Source: Mallotus nudiflorus
Lineage: Eukaryota > Streptophyta > Magnoliopsida > Malpighiales > Euphorbiaceae
Length of the DNA: 64,000 nt
Assembly: GCA_947683625.1 (NCBI GenBank)
Contig: CANTUR010000418.1
Coordinates: 930,001-994,000 of the forward strand
Direction: 5' to 3'
Positions 23,282 through 37,055 of the stretch are shown here, one piece after another; positions within the stretch are counted from its first letter, which is position 1; each line of letters starts with the position of its first letter. The position numbers were made by a program, and so were the translations under genes. Below the pieces are notes generated by a model that did no database searches, had not been told where the DNA came from, and was given only the letters and a program-made list of their open reading frames with translations.

Positions 23282-24758
23282 ATGGACTATCAATACCAAA
23301 TGAACACCCTTGATTACCCAATTGATGATATTGAATTTCAGTCTTTTTCCTCTAGAAGCTACTCATCAAACGACCAAATTTTCAACCCTCAAAGTATGCA
23401 AAGCTTTAGCTGTGCACCTTGCAGCAATATTGAACAAAGGCCAGCAAAACAGCTAAAGACCAACAGTCGGGCATCTTGCACTACTGAAACAATCACTTCT
23501 TCAAAGGCTTCTCCACCACCTCCTCCTCCATCTTCTCATATAATCTCTTTCGCGAAGTCAGGCTCATCTCCAGCTACCCCACAACAGTTCTACGGCCTTG
23601 GCTCAACAGCTGTGGTGAAGCCTAAGAATGAGATAGTATCTAATGGAAATTTCAACAACCCTTCAGCTGGTTTGTTCCATCAGGGCTCCTTTGAGGATCA
23701 ATACGGTTCAACCAAGAAGGTTGGTGCATCGAGTAGGTCTCCTTTAAATGCGAAAGATCATGTGATAGCAGAAAGAAAGCGCCGGGAAAAGCTTAGCCAG
23801 CGATTCATAGCTCTTTCAGGAGTTGTTCCTGGCCTGAAAAAGGTACTACATATGTGCAAGAATAACTCTTAATTTTTCTTAAGACTATTGATTTGAAGCT
23901 TTTCTTTAATGTCTTGTTTTCCATGAAACCATATGTTAAACAAAAATAGGATATTTCATGTACTGAAAGTCTAGATCTGTCATTAATGATTGTTGAGAAA
24001 TAACTATAAATTACTCTAAATTTCATACACACACATATATATAATATACACTACTAATTTAAGGGCAGCGAACTGTTGAGAGATGTGTCTGGAGATGAAT
24101 TCTATTCTTTTTTTTTTCTAAAGCTTAAAATTCATATATGAGAGATTATATAAGATTAAATTAATTATTGCAAGTTTTTAGTAATAACATTCTAGTAAAG
24201 AAAATGTTAATTTGCAGATGGACAAAGCATCGGTTCTTGGAGATGCTATAAAGTACTTAAAGCATTTACAGGAACGAGTAAAGACACTAGAGGAGCAAGC
24301 AGCCAAGAAAACTATGGAATCAGTAGTGTTCGTGAAGAGATCACAGGTCTACGCCGACGATGAATCATCCTCAACCGACGAGAACTTTGACGGAACCTGT
24401 GACCAACCCCTCCCGGAAATTGAAGCAAGAGTTTCAGACAAAGATGTTCTCATCAGAATCCATTGCGAAAAGCAGAAGGGCTGCCTGCTCAAGATACTAA
24501 GCCAAGTCGAAAATCTTCATTTGAATGTCATCAACAGCAGTGTCTTGCCCTTCGGAAATTCCACCCTTGATGTTACTGTTATTGCCCAGGTATATCTATC
24601 TACATATGTCAGTCTCTTTCCTAGCTTTTTCAAAAATGTTTACTAACTCTACTGAACATTTCGCACTTGACCATGAATTGCAGATGGATGGTGAATTCTC
24701 CATGACAATGAAGGATCTTGTGAGAAACTTAAGAGAAGCTCTACTAAAGTCCATGTGA
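23282..24758 (+). CDS. bHLH25-like: bHLH transcription factor, bHLH18/19/20(NAI1)/25 group
   Basis: Spliced CDS: exons 23282-23842, 24218-24589 and 24684-24758, all with GT-AG introns in phase 0, giving 335 aa. Residues 1-150 are low-complexity, with a proline run at 78-83. The basic region lies at about 155-169 and has H160, E164 and R168, the pattern for E-box/G-box binding. The helix-loop-helix runs to about 210. The second exon begins 'MDKASVLGDAIKYLKHLQ', and the first intron splits the domain at the loop, as in this subgroup. Residues 254-335 form an ACT-like fold often used for dimerisation. The first ATG after the leader intron is used. Arabidopsis relatives act in ER-body formation (NAI1) and in jasmonate or iron responses, but the role here is not shown by the sequence. 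The assignment to bHLH25 rests partly on the neighbouring HKL gene. Confidence 0.92.
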
Positions 24759-25150
24759 CTGACGATGCATGCCATGCAGCAATTTGAACATCTGATGATG
24801 AAGACAACAACAACAATAATAATAATAATATTGATAACAATAATAATCCTATATATATTATGATGCATGTAGCTGCAGCTTCTGTGTAGAACCATCTCCA
24901 GCTATGTCTGTTGTCGCAGCTGCCTGCAGGTTTCAGTTTCGGCAACAGATGTTGTTGTGTTTTTTTTCGCGTGGTGACTAGTTGACCAAGTTTCAATTAC
25001 CTACGTGTTGGATATATATATATGAAACCTGCAGAAAATTTTTTTAGGGTTGTCTTATGTTTTTTAGAGGTTTGTTGCCTCTTTCCCTGTTGTAATTTCA
25101 GGTTAATTTTGTTCGATTACTGATTAATTAAGGTTTAATGTATGCTTTTT
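24759..25150 (+). other. 3'UTR of the bHLH gene
   Basis: This stretch is less AT-rich than the flanking DNA. It includes an AAC/AAT trinucleotide repeat at about 24803-24846 and a T-rich, 'taattaaggtttaatgta'-like end near 25125. The cleavage site cannot be fixed without transcripts. Confidence 0.45.
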
Positions 25151-28100
25151 GTTCTCCTGTAATTTGAACCTGTTATAGAACACTTTCTTTAACTTGCTCC
25201 AACCACCAACTGAAACTCTGAATTCTCTTCTATGTTATCCCTTTCTCTTTGTATATTTGTTTTTTTCTGCCTTGTTGTCTATCAAAATTAAATCAGCCAA
25301 TACTAATTAAGTTTTTCTTTTCTAGTACTTGAAATTAAAAAAAAAATAACCATTTAATTTCCTTGCTTTAAAATTTTTCAAATGAAAATAACAATTTATT
25401 GCCTAGAGATGAAATTTTTAATTTTTTACATTAATTATTCAAGATTCCTTTTGTGGGGATTTAATTTTTTACATGATGACAAATAAGCCTTTTAGTATCT
25501 TTTAATTTTTTAAAATTTTATAAATTAGATTTACTGATGAATAACTCCTTTTGGTAAGAGTTACGCTCCTTTGTTCAAAAGCTAATTATATTGATCAAAT
25601 GAGGCATGAATTACATCATCGGAACTTTTTGTCCTATCTAATTCAGATAAGGACTTGTTAACCACTTACAACATTCTTGCATTTTTGTTTTTTTAGATGT
25701 GAAATATATATGTATATACAAAAAAAAATTAATTGAATTTATAGATGTGAACTGAATATTAATAAAAAGGTTCAATGATGCATAGATGATTGTTACAGTT
25801 GGAGGCACATCAAAGGGTCCATTTGGGGATAAAATAAAGGGAATAATTGACAATCTTAATACAAATCTATAGCATAAGTCCCCACATGAGATTATGTGAT
25901 CTGCCTTGTTCTTAGACTTTTTTGGCTCATTCTGTCGGTATATGCTGATACCTTTTTTTTTTGTTTCAGATAGTCTGTATATGCTGATACTTAAATTCTT
26001 ATTTATAACAAAATAACAGCTTGTCTTATGTGTATGTATTTATATATACTTGGTAGATCATATAATGACATTTATTTTAAGGTTTTAATTTATTGTTTTT
26101 AAGTGTAGTTGATCAAAATCCAAATGCAACAAGTTGATTTGCAGATCATACAATATTTTAGCGTTCTTGGCTACATCCCACTTCTGGCATTACCAGTTAG
26201 TTTAAGGTGTTGGATTGCTATATCTACTTCATTAATAATTTATCAGATATTATCCCTTTGTGTTGAGTTGGTCAAACAGCTGCAAATAATTTATGATGAT
26301 AATCTAAAATATATAGTTAATTGTCTCCGTAATTTTTTGTTGTATGTGAAAGAGAAAAAAAAATTAGAGAATGGTTTTACGTTTTTTCAAAAAAAGATTT
26401 CCATTATTTTTTTCTAAACCACTAGTAGTTAGAAAAAAAACTATATTAATGATAAAAATTTACTAACAACTAATTTAATATAAATATATATACCACGAAG
26501 CTTAAATTCAAAATATAGTTTAAGTGAAAACAACCTTATCAGTTGATCTAAGAATTATTGGTTTTTTATCATTCACTTTTGGTGAAATTATAAAACATTC
26601 AAGTAGATTACTTTCTTTCTTTATTATCAAGCAATACTCTATATATATTTATATATGTTTTTTTAATAGAATTATTTTGCATAATAATGCTCTATATCTA
26701 TATATATTTATATAAGATTATTTTGCATTATATATTTAGTATGGAAAGACTATAAATCTGAGTTGGAGTCCATCAATTATTTAACCAAAAGTCTTATCTA
26801 TAGAGAAGCAACTGCTAGCTAATATTTACTTCTTAATCTTTTATCGATCTAATGCTTTTAGCTAACTTAATTTCCCACTTTGTTGTTTAAGCTATCGAAT
26901 ATCTTCAGCTGTTACCCACCAAACATCGGTGGAGACTAATACTTGCCCTAATAACTAAAGTTTCTTATGATATTTATTAGATTTTAAATTTGTATCCCCA
27001 ATTTCTAATTCTACAGTATAATAAAAAAAATTTTAAAAATTTACAACTTTCAAATGCATTATATTCAGAGGTTTGATAAGTAAATGTTTTGTATATATTT
27101 GATCTATAAATATATAAATATAAAATACGTACACATATAACACAGGATCCATTTAACTCAATTTAGACAGGATTATAAGAATAATAAAAAAATTTGACAA
27201 TTATTTAATGCAAGTATATATATTATAATAAATTTCAGTCGGATTGTTAAAAAATTTTAATATAAAAAAGGGACTAATAAAACATTTAAAAACCATCTTA
27301 GTTTTTAAAATCTTCAACCTTGTTTATATTTACAACTTATGATTGCATCATAAAAAATTTCGAGTTGAAACCACACAAGGTTATTGCATTGGTATCCAAT
27401 TCTTGGCCTGAAAAAGATACAGGTACAACTAAAAGATTTCAATGGTCCAGAAGGAAGTTTAACCGACTAAAATGGACGGTATCTGAAGGTATGAAAAGAA
27501 AAGAAAAGTCTTGGCTGGTCCATTTCTTTCAAATAATAATTCCAAGAAAATTAGAATAAAGAAATTTTAAGGAAATTAGCCATCATTTTTCTTTAGGAAT
27601 CTTGGATGGAAGTTTTTGACCCTAATGTTGTATTTAATGGTCGGTGAACTAATTAATTCTAATCTTTTTATTTATGCAAATTAATAGTACAAAAGATTAA
27701 TTAGTGGCAACACTATTTCTTTTCTTTGTTTCCCACCTACTTGATGCTTTTATCTTAACTACTGGGAGTGGGTGCTTCCTTAGGTTCCAAATTCTCATCC
27801 CATAAATCTGGAGGAAGAGAAATAATTTGCAAATTTCATGTACACACGTGAATATTAATTTTGTTTATTTTGCATGGGTTGATTTATATTTTAGAAGCAT
27901 TGACTTTAATGTTAGTACCGTACATGCATTTTCTTCTTCCTCCTTTAACAATACACCACTTTTATACTCAAGTGATAGGAAAAGAAAGAAACTTTGAATT
28001 TAGTTCCTCCGTGTGAGATCCATTTTATATGATGGTTTATAATAATAAATTTTAATTTTAATTATCAATAGTTAATAACTAGCATTTTTTTTTCTTTTTT

Positions 28101-31100
28101 TCATCCTGATGATACTGAAATTATTGTATCATAAATGAAAAAAAAAAAAAAAACTCAATCTTTTTTGTTAGTGTCAATTGTCTGAGATATTTTTATCTTA
28201 AGTATCTTTTTCGATGATACTTTTTTTTTTTTGTTTTCTGCTGACCTATCTAATTAATATAACACAAAGTAATTTGGTGGGCTAGTGTGTTATTGATTAT
28301 AAACGGTTGATTGGAACGAGAAAATTCCATTCAAATGCTGACATAAGGTTTATTTTATCAATGAACTTCAAAAAAATAAAATAAATATTAGAAGTTACTT
28401 TAAATGATGTCTTTGTTATTCTCACAAATAATTCAATTAGTAAAAAATTTAGATATTTAAATGTAAAGTGTAGGATTTTAACCCTATTCTCTCTACTCTC
28501 TTCTTTTATAACGAAAAATTAAATCACTTTAAACGATAGTATTGACAAAAAAAAATTAATATCTTAATTTATATAAAACTACAAAGAAAAATAAATATTT
28601 TTATTTATTATTAATTTTTCTTTTTTTACAGCTAATACTTTTGGTATCCAATAATTACAAAACCAGCTTTGACTAGTTTAGAGTTCATAACATGTGAACT
28701 CACAAGGAAAACAAAACTTTTTTAGTGCCTATTTTTTTTCAATATGTAAAATTTGAACATGAGATCTTATTTAAAAGACTCCAAGCTCCTTATAACTTGG
28801 TTCAAAAAAACAAATTAATATTTTTATTTATTTTGATATTTGGTAAACACAAATCGATTATAATACTTTCATTACTTAATATATTATTTTTTTCTTCAAA
28901 AAGGAAATAAATTTTATTATTAATTCATGTGCTAGCTTATCAATTAAGAAAACATCCTTAGGAAGCATACAGCCTTAATGTCAGCTTTTTACTTTTTTTA
29001 CCTTTTCCCCTTTTTTATATTTTAGTGAGGAAAGTTTAATCAATTTTCCTGAAGTACTAAAGGTACGTGATGACTTTATATACAATTTACCTATAATAAT
29101 AATAATAATAATGGACCGACAAAGACATTTTAACAACAATAGTGAAAGGATTATAAATTTTTTTTTTTTCCCTTCGCATGATTCAATACTAGTAGGTGAA
29201 CCTTAGTTGGATATTAATTCTGTGCCCTCCTAATAAATTGATGTTCATGTCAAAAAAACCAGCATTTTTTCTCAAACTCTGATGGCAAGATCCAAGATTA
29301 TAGCAAGTTTTTCTCACATTTTTTCCAAAGAACCAAATGATCTGTTTGAAGGAAGACTTTCTTATTCTTGGAAATGCTTCTTTGGTTTCAAGTCTTTTTC
29401 AATATTTTTGTTTTCCCCCTGTTTCTGGTCCAACAAAGACAGGATGACAGGTTATTCACATTTTATTTGATGGTCAGATACAAGTAGTAGAAAGCTATTC
29501 CCGTAGAATTTGCATGATAATTGTTTTCTTTAATGGGTTGCCGAAACTTGACTTAAAGAATACTCCTTCACACGGTTTCCTTTAATTTTGCAGCATTTCT
29601 ACTTTCAAGTTTCATCATACATTGTTCCAAATTAACCATACAGCTTAGGATCAAATCAATAGGATGATGCTATCTCTGTAATATCTAGTGAAAAATCATT
29701 ATTTTAACTCTTACCTATAACAAATTTTTAAAATTCCTCTGATGAAAAAATAGTCTAATATTGTTAATGTCTAATAATATCATAAAGTATAGAGCAAATA
29801 TTACCATTGTTGATCTATAAAACTAATTTCTATCTGATTTAAAGAAAGATTACGATCATTAATTTATAAAATTAAATTAATTTTTATACAATTCATCAAT
29901 CTCAAGTATAGTTTAACTTTACTATTTTTCTTCCTTTCTAGAAGATTTTTCAAATACGAAGTGGATTGCCACTTCTCTTCCCATCCCAACTGTTCCTTAC
30001 TCATCGAATTCGAACTCAATAGTTAACTAGGACGTAGGATCTCATATATGATTTTCCATGATGAGCAACAAATGGCCTGGAAAACAACACAGCTGGGCTG
30101 GTAATTAATACTCAGGATTATCTAATTTCATCCGAAAATTAACATCCAAGTAACAAAAGTAATAGTTGTTTAAGTGGTGATTAACATGTAGTAATTAAGT
30201 TTAGCAGCACAAATTTGACTTCATGATGGGAACTTTTTGTTCAATTTTATGACTTTTTTACTCCCTGAAAAGTCTATACATCTTGGATTAAGCACCTAAG
30301 TTCTATTTAGGCGACTTATTTTTTGCTCCTCTGGGTGTTTTTGACTTTGAAAAAACACCAATTCTAGAATCATTACTTTAATAGACTACAAGGTGAAGAA
30401 TTAAATTAATTAATTAAATTAAATGGAAGGGGAAGAGTGTAAACACGTTTTTCATGTTGTATTTTGTAATTAACTAAAAGATTTTAATAAAAAATAGCTA
30501 TAATACAAAAAATATTTTTGATGTAATGAAGTATATGTATCATGTCAATTAATTTTGCATTAGTTGAGAGGATATGATATTTTTCTTTTCTTATATATAT
30601 ATATATATGATGTATTAATTACATATATGTTTTTAGATATATCTTTATTTGAATTTCTGACAATATTTTTTTTGTTAAGCTAATAACAGATTTTCCAAAA
30701 ACAAAATGCCATTTAATCTAATTATTTGTACTGACTTTTTGTAACAAGTAACTAATATTTGTTTAACTGTTAAAATTCATTTTAAAAATTGTCAAAAATA
30801 AAAATCATTTTAAAAGTGTATTATTTAATTATAAAATTAGTATTTATCAATAATGCAATATCACATCGGTGATATAACAAGTTGGCACTGTTCAGTGTTC
30901 ACACTCATAATTCAAATCTTCTACTTGTGAGTTGTGACCATATTTAAATACAATATATTTAATAACAACGTAATTTATTATATATATATATATATATATA
31001 AACAAATTGAGATGGTAAACTACGAAACATTTCGTCGATAATTTATATTCTGAGTGCTAAATTTGAACCTTTACCTTCTGATGGCACAACAATGCACTAC

Positions 31101-31571
31101 GTAATTGCTACCATCATCATGATTTCGCCACCATGTTTGGCCTTTGCACTATCAAATACCATAATACTGGGGAGTGGCTTGCCTCAAGTCTATTTTTCCT
31201 TAAAATTTTTCAAATTTACGGTTAGATTAAAGATACTTTACTAAAAATCTATCTAACGATTATTATCATTTTGAAATAAAAATGAAAAATTATTATAAAA
31301 ATAAAAGGTTTTATTTATCTTTAATTGAAAAACGTATTATTTTTAATAAAATGAATATATTATGCTTTTATAGTTCTAAAAGAATTTTTTAATTATTCTA
31401 CTTAATTCAATATATTATTGAAAATATAAACATATATTATAAATGTATTTTTATAATAAAATGTTTATTTTAATTTTAATTTTAATTTACACTTAAAATT
31501 ATAAAATCTCTAGTAAAAATATAAATATATTATCCAATGTTAGTTTTATGATAAAAAACAATCAGTTATAT
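25151..31571. other. AT-rich intergenic sequence, no gene seen
   Basis: Six kilobases with only short open stretches on either strand. None has a recognisable domain, codon bias or splice-linked neighbour. TA microsatellites occur at about 30593-30608 and 30979-31000. A stretch at 27320-27559 is open for 79 codons, but the peptide is unremarkable. No terminal repeats were found. Confidence 0.6.
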
Positions 31572-32044
31572 TGATGTGAATGAGGCAGTACTAAAATTTA
31601 TGGATGAATTTGACAAAGTGGGCGTACACACTTAAGCTTTAAATGGACGGTTGTGGCAACACCGATTGACCCACGAGGCCTGTAGTATATAAAATCGAAG
31701 CTGACTCAGAGGGCTATAATGGGTGCTATATATTATGTCTGTAGCAACCCATCTTTGGGCCCAAATTTCTTTGTTTAGGCTCTTAAATTTGACATTAAAG
31801 TTTATGTTTCTTTTTTTGGAGTTTTTAGTCTTTTTCTCTTTTTGGTTTTAGGGTTTTTTCCCTAAACATTATTTATTTGCCTCTCTGAATTATTTTGAAA
31901 CAGATTTTTATTAATTAAAAAATAAATTATAGACATAATTCTTTCAATTCCTCTGGTATTCTTTGAATTAATAGGGTTTTGGTTTATTATTTTCGGGTAT
32001 TCTTAGAATCAATGAATTTCTTTCTTTAGGTTTTCGCTACATCA
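31572..32044 (+). repeat. 5' LTR of the outer Ty3/gypsy element
   Basis: It starts TGATGTGAATGAGGCAG and ends 'gctacatca'. It aligns with 52398-52873 over the whole length with many substitutions, indicating an old insertion. A 'gtatataaaa' TATA-like motif is at about 31686. Confidence 0.88.
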
Positions 32045-32045
32045 G

Positions 32046-32058
32046 GTGGTATCAAAGC
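32046..32058 (+). other. Primer binding site of the outer element
   Basis: 'tggtatcaaagca', starting one to three bases after the LTR, resembles the tRNA-Met site with an A for G change. Confidence 0.65.
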
Positions 32059-32073
32059 ATCGATCCTAACAAC

Positions 32074-33236
32074 ATGCCACCAAGGAGATGAGTGTAGGAG
32101 GTGTATGAACGAGACATAGAGTAGAGGGTCAAGGAGATGATTGACAAGCAAATGAATCGAGTGGTGGATTAGTTGATAGATAGATTGGTCATGATATTGG
32201 GTAATTGGAAAGAGCCCAAGGAAAAAATCATCCAGAACAATTTGGTGATAATAAGGAGGTGGGGGACAAGTATGAAGATGAGGCTCCTCGCAGACACAAT
32301 CGACCTATCACAGATGATAATAATAGGTGTTGGGAAATGGACATGCGAAATGAGATTCCAGAATTTCATAGCAACCTTCAAGTTGAAGAATTTCTAGATT
32401 GGCCATCAACGGTTAAGGAGATTCTGGAATTTAAAGGAGTGTTGGAAGACAAGTGTGTTCCTTTGGTTGCCACGAGATTAAGGGGTAGGGCTACTACATG
32501 GTGGTAGCAATCAAAATTGACTTGCACCAAATTGGGAAAGAGTAAAATTGCTACTTGGGAGAAGATAAAAAAGCATATACGATATGCCTTTCTTCCATAT
32601 AATTTCCAGCGGATAATGTACCAACATCTGCAAAATCTGAGACAAGGATGAGATCGGTGGATGATTACACTACTGAATTTTATCAATTGATTACAAGGAA
32701 TGAAATCCAGGAAATGGAGGATCAATTGGCAGCAAGGTATATTGGGGGTTTGAGGCCACAGCTGCAGGACATAGTGAATTTGTTTGATCATGTTTCAGTG
32801 TCTGTAGCTCATCAAAGGGCTTTAGTGGTTGAGAGACTGTCACGAAGAGCCGCCAATCCGAACACGTGGGGCTGGCAATAATAGTGCTACTATTAATAAT
32901 AGTAGTGTCAATAAAGCAGCAACTGGCAGTGGTGGAAGTGGTGTCGCTGGCAATAACAGAGGCATAGGGCAACCAAATAGACCAATAGGGGGCATAAATT
33001 GTTTTAGCTATAGAGAGGTTAGTTATAGGCTATCTGAATGTAAAATGACGGTGGGGAAAAAGACCATCTTCTTTGAGGTATATGATTATATTGAGGAGGA
33101 CTGGGAAATTGAGGGTGATCCTATGTATGATGAGGATAAAATAGTTGAGGAATTGCTTTTGAAAGGAAATGTAGGGATTGCCCTTTTTGTTAGGCATTCT
33201 TATTTGACCCTTAAGGCAAGTTCGAAGGAGGATTGA
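32074..33236 (+). pseudogene. gag of the outer element (broken)
   Basis: The frame starts at ATG 32074 and meets a stop five codons in. The Retrotrans_gag domain is readable at 32205-32507 ('EEFLDWPSTVKEILEFKG', 'RLRGRATTWW', then a stop) and continues at 32648-32881 ('YTTEFYQLITRNE', 'ARYIGGLRPQLQD'). A degraded zinc knuckle follows at about 32995-33040, where the first and last Cys remain but the second Cys is Tyr and the His is also Tyr. The frames 32829-33236 and 32648-32881 overlap, showing a frameshift. Confidence 0.75.
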
Positions 33237-33458
33237 CTACGGAGTAATATCTTTCAGTCTACTTGCACTATTAAAGATAAGGTATACCGGTTTGCCATTG
33301 ATGGAGGGAGTTGTGAGAATATAGTGTTTGTTGAGGCTGTCCAAAAACTAGACATACTGACTGAAAGTCATCCTAAACCCTATAAACTGGGTTGGTTAAA
33401 GAAGGGTGGGGAAGTTGCAATGTCTAAGAGAGCTTTGGTGTCATTCTCCATTAGCAAG
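33237..33458 (+). pseudogene. N-terminal part of the outer element's protease
   Basis: One frame reads 'NIFQSTCTI', 'FAIDGGSCENIV' (aspartic protease Asp at 33300-33302), then 'HPKPYKLGWLKKGGEV' and 'SKRALVSFSI'. It stops at 33458, where the nested element begins, and resumes at 49454. The preceding stop (33235-33237) separates it from gag. Confidence 0.78.
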
Positions 33459-33807
33459 TGTAACGACCTATATTTTTAAATTATTTTATTTTAAAATGAA
33501 ATATATAGTGTTAATAAAATTTAAAGTTAAATTTGATTATTTTATTTTTATTTTACTATTTTACGATTAATTATTATTATACTACGTTTAAACAAATTTC
33601 CTACATAAAAATAATATTTTTGGTCGTTTGATTTGCAAGATTATTTTAGTATTTTTATTCTATTATTTTTTTATTAATTTCCCTAATTATTTTATTGATA
33701 AATTATTTTATTAATTGTATTATTATTTTATGTGTTACAAAAAAATTAGGGTTTATTAATATTTTATGTGTGTGTTATATATGTGTGTGAATATATATAT
33801 AGGTGTG

Positions 33808-33859
<52 letters not shown>

Positions 33860-36855
33860 TCTACATTTAAGTTATATATTATATTATTATTAAATAAAAT
33901 TTATTTAATTATATAATATAATATTATATACATAAAAATATATACATACATTCATATAAACACAAAACACATGCACATATACCTACCTACCCAAAAACCA
34001 TCGAAGCCCTTACTTCCCCTCCGCTCGTCACCGCTTGTTCCTTCACCGTCAGTGTGTCGTCTGGCCTTCCAGCAGCTCCAGTCACCTTCCACCACCTCCT
34101 CCTTCTTCTTCAATGAGCTGCAGATCGGTGGCAACAAGGAGAAACCAAAACTCTTCTCTCTGTCGTTCCTAGCATTTTCGACCACCGTTTTCCTCACAAC
34201 TGGTCTTGTTCTCTTCCTCTCTTACGGTGAGTGTGAATCCAAGCTCCTTTTAGCTTAAAAACTCGATTTGGTTGGGTGTTGAACGATTTTTAGATTTCGG
34301 TTCATTAGGGTTTTAAATTTTTTTTGGGTTGTTAATGGTTGATTCACATAAAATATCTTTACAAATGTTGATTCTAGTAGCTTAATCTACTTCCATGAAT
34401 TTTTTTGTGTGATTTTTGGAATTTATTTTCATTTTTGTGAATTTTTTGAATATTTTATTATTATTTTATTAATTTTTGTAAATGAATTATATAAATTATG
34501 AATTTGTGATTTTTGGTGTTATTATTAATTATTATTAATTTTAGAATTTAGTTTATAATTTTTGTGATTTTGATATAATTTTTATAATTATTTTTAGTTT
34601 ATGTCAATTTTGAAAAATTAGGTTAAATATATATTTTTGTAGAAATTATTGGTTAATTATATTTTTTTTTTGTTGATAATAATGAGATATATGTTGAGAA
34701 AATAATTTTTGTGTATTTATATAATTTTTATTGAATTTTTGAGTAATATTAGTATATTATGTGTAGTTTTGAATATTACGGTTAATTGTGTAATTTGGTG
34801 ATAATTTTTAGTTAAATATTATGTTTAATCAGTTTTAATATTATTTTAGGTATGAAAATGATTTTTTACAAATTATTTACTATTTTTAACTAATTAAAAC
34901 TAATTTTTGAAAATTATTTTCAAATAATATATTATATACTATTTTTATATTAAAATGGATTTTTAGTAATTTTTATATGTATTTGGACTAATTAAGCTAT
35001 TTGGATTAGTGAAGTTATTTTTTATTAAATTATATTCAATTATCGAGAAAATTTTATTTTAATAATATTATATTATTATTTAGGGTTTTTAAGTAAATAT
35101 TAGGAAAATAATTATTTTGGTGTTTTAATGTTAAATATACTATATTTTGATATTTTGAGGGTATTTATGGTAATTATTGATTTTTAATCTATTTAATTGT
35201 ATTATTTGGATTTTGGTGAATTGTGGACCTCGGTTGGGAAATTTTGTAGTTCGAGATCTCAGCCGAGGATTTGTGTGAATTCTGGTTTAGAAGTGTATTT
35301 TTCTTACAGGACCGGCTTTACTTTTTAGTAAAGAGATGTCCATTTTACAGAGGAGGTTCTGCTGAATTTTTTATAGAATTCTCATAAAATGTGACATCGA
35401 ATCAATTCTGTGTTTATCTGTGTTTTGTAATCCTGGATCGAATCTCTAGAAGTTTGAGTTAGAAATTTATTATGACTTTTCGTGATTATTTTTATTGTTT
35501 AGTTGCATCGACACCGAGGCCTAGCGGACCAGACCCATCAGACTAGTCTCGTAGAACGCACTCCTGTAAGTTGTTATTTTATATATACATTGCACTTAGG
35601 TTGCATATTTTAGAATTATATGTTTTAAATGTATAATTTTGCATAATTGTTTTATTAAATGCTTAAGTATATTTTAGGTATATTTTTAATATATTCTTGG
35701 TATATTTTGAAATAAATGCATGTTTTACTTTTGATTTATATTTAAATTTTTTTAAGTATATTATTGGTTTATTTTGAGTATATTTCATGATTTATTTGAA
35801 ATTATTTTACATATATATACTTGAAATATACTTAGTCTATTTTAGATATATTTCTGGTATATATATTATTTATTTGATGATTACAAATGACATTATGCAT
35901 TATTTGTTTACTTGAACGTATGTTTTATTTTAAATGAAGGATATCGATAGAATGTGCTACCTAGTGGGTAGCACTATGACCGTGTACGTACCAGTGCGAT
36001 AGATTAGGATTAAGTGAGAATTAATTGTGGTGTTTATGATTGATTAATCGATTTGATTGAGATGTTATATGATTGATAGTGTGATTGCTGGAGCTCGGTT
36101 GACCAAGTGTCTCGAGGCCAATCACACTAACAGTCAGACTGCTGGAGCTCAGTCAACTTAGTGTCTTGGGGCCAATCTACTGTCTAGATAGATTAAGTGA
36201 ATTTACTTGGAACTAAGTGAGCCAATATAGCTAGAGTGATTTCTATTGTTATTTGAGGTTGTGATCATTTAGGGTTCTATTTGATCCTTCAAAACTTATA
36301 TTTTTCAGTATCATAAAATAAAGTCATTTTCAGCATCTGTGTGAATTGCTTGCATATATATATTTATTATATACATATGATTGATTGCATGTGTCATATA
36401 GGAGATGCGTGTATATATATTATAAAAATTCACTCAGTTTGATTTGACTCCCCTCAATTGATATTTTTATAGAAGAGTTTTCTTCTTCAAACCTCAGTGG
36501 TAGGCCTATCTGCCGGATTTCTTCCACCCCGACTCTATTATGTAAATCATCTACCTAGTTCTATATTGTACTCTAGAAACTACAGTAGTTGTATTTGTAT
36601 CAGTTGTGGGTTGTATTTATATTTACTGGTTGTGGTTTTAATTCAAAAAAGCATGTCTCTGAATGTTGTACTAATATATTTTATGATATGAGAATTTTAT
36701 TTTATCATATGGATTTGAGATTTAAATTCTGATGCATATTTATTTATTTATTTTATTTATTACATATTTTTATTTTAAGGCTTGCTACAGGTTCTAAATT
36801 CGAAAGAATTTTCATTCCCTAGCGTCAGTCATGGCCCCCGATTTGGGTCATGATA
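33459..36855 (+). repeat. 5' LTR of the Tekay-type element
   Basis: 3397 bp. It is mostly very AT-rich, with GC-richer islands at about 33990-34250, 35215-35420, 35505-35570, 36085-36180 and 36490-36560. The same islands recur in the LTRs at 42839-49448 and 45800-49041. A TA microsatellite is at 33809-33857. The first transcribed base probably lies near 33960, after the TA-rich stretch. A good splice donor motif (GGTGAGTG, GT at 34227) and acceptor motif (TTTTTCTTACAG, ending 35309) are present. Short open stretches here, such as 33971-34258, are not supported as genes. Confidence 0.85.
33809..33857. repeat. TA microsatellite in the 5' LTR
   Basis: An uninterrupted TA run of about 48 bp. It is absent from the corresponding place in the 3' LTR fragment (about 42190-42205), so it expanded after insertion. 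Confidence 0.85.
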
Positions 36856-36859
36856 AAGT

Positions 36860-36871
36860 TGGTATCAGAGC
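36860..36871 (+). other. Primer binding site of the Tekay-type element
   Basis: 'tggtatcagagc' lies four bases after the LTR end and is a perfect initiator tRNA-Met match. Confidence 0.88.
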
Positions 36872-37055
36872 GGAGTTTTGTATTCGGGCTTAAGTTGTTA
36901 AAGTTATGGCCCTAAGTTTTCAGTGTCATGTTTTAATTGTAACTATTATAGTTAATTAGGTTCGAGTATGTCTTTAATAAGTACTCCTTAATTTAGTTTT
37001 CTGCATTATCCTTAGTTGTCTGTTTTGTTTGAATCCTTCTATTTGTCTTTTCAGA

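Noticed and set aside
24596..24996. Overlapping minus-strand open stretches opposite the last bHLH exon and 3'UTR
   Set aside because: They are shadows of the coding strand and of AAT/AAC repeats, with hydrophobic low-complexity peptides.
33971..34258. Possible small LTR-encoded protein ending in a GEC-SKL-like tail, also seen on the minus strand at 48451-48233
   Set aside because: The similarity follows from nucleotide conservation of the island around a splice-donor-like site. Other LTR copies break the frame, and no known product exists. I treat it as leader sequence.
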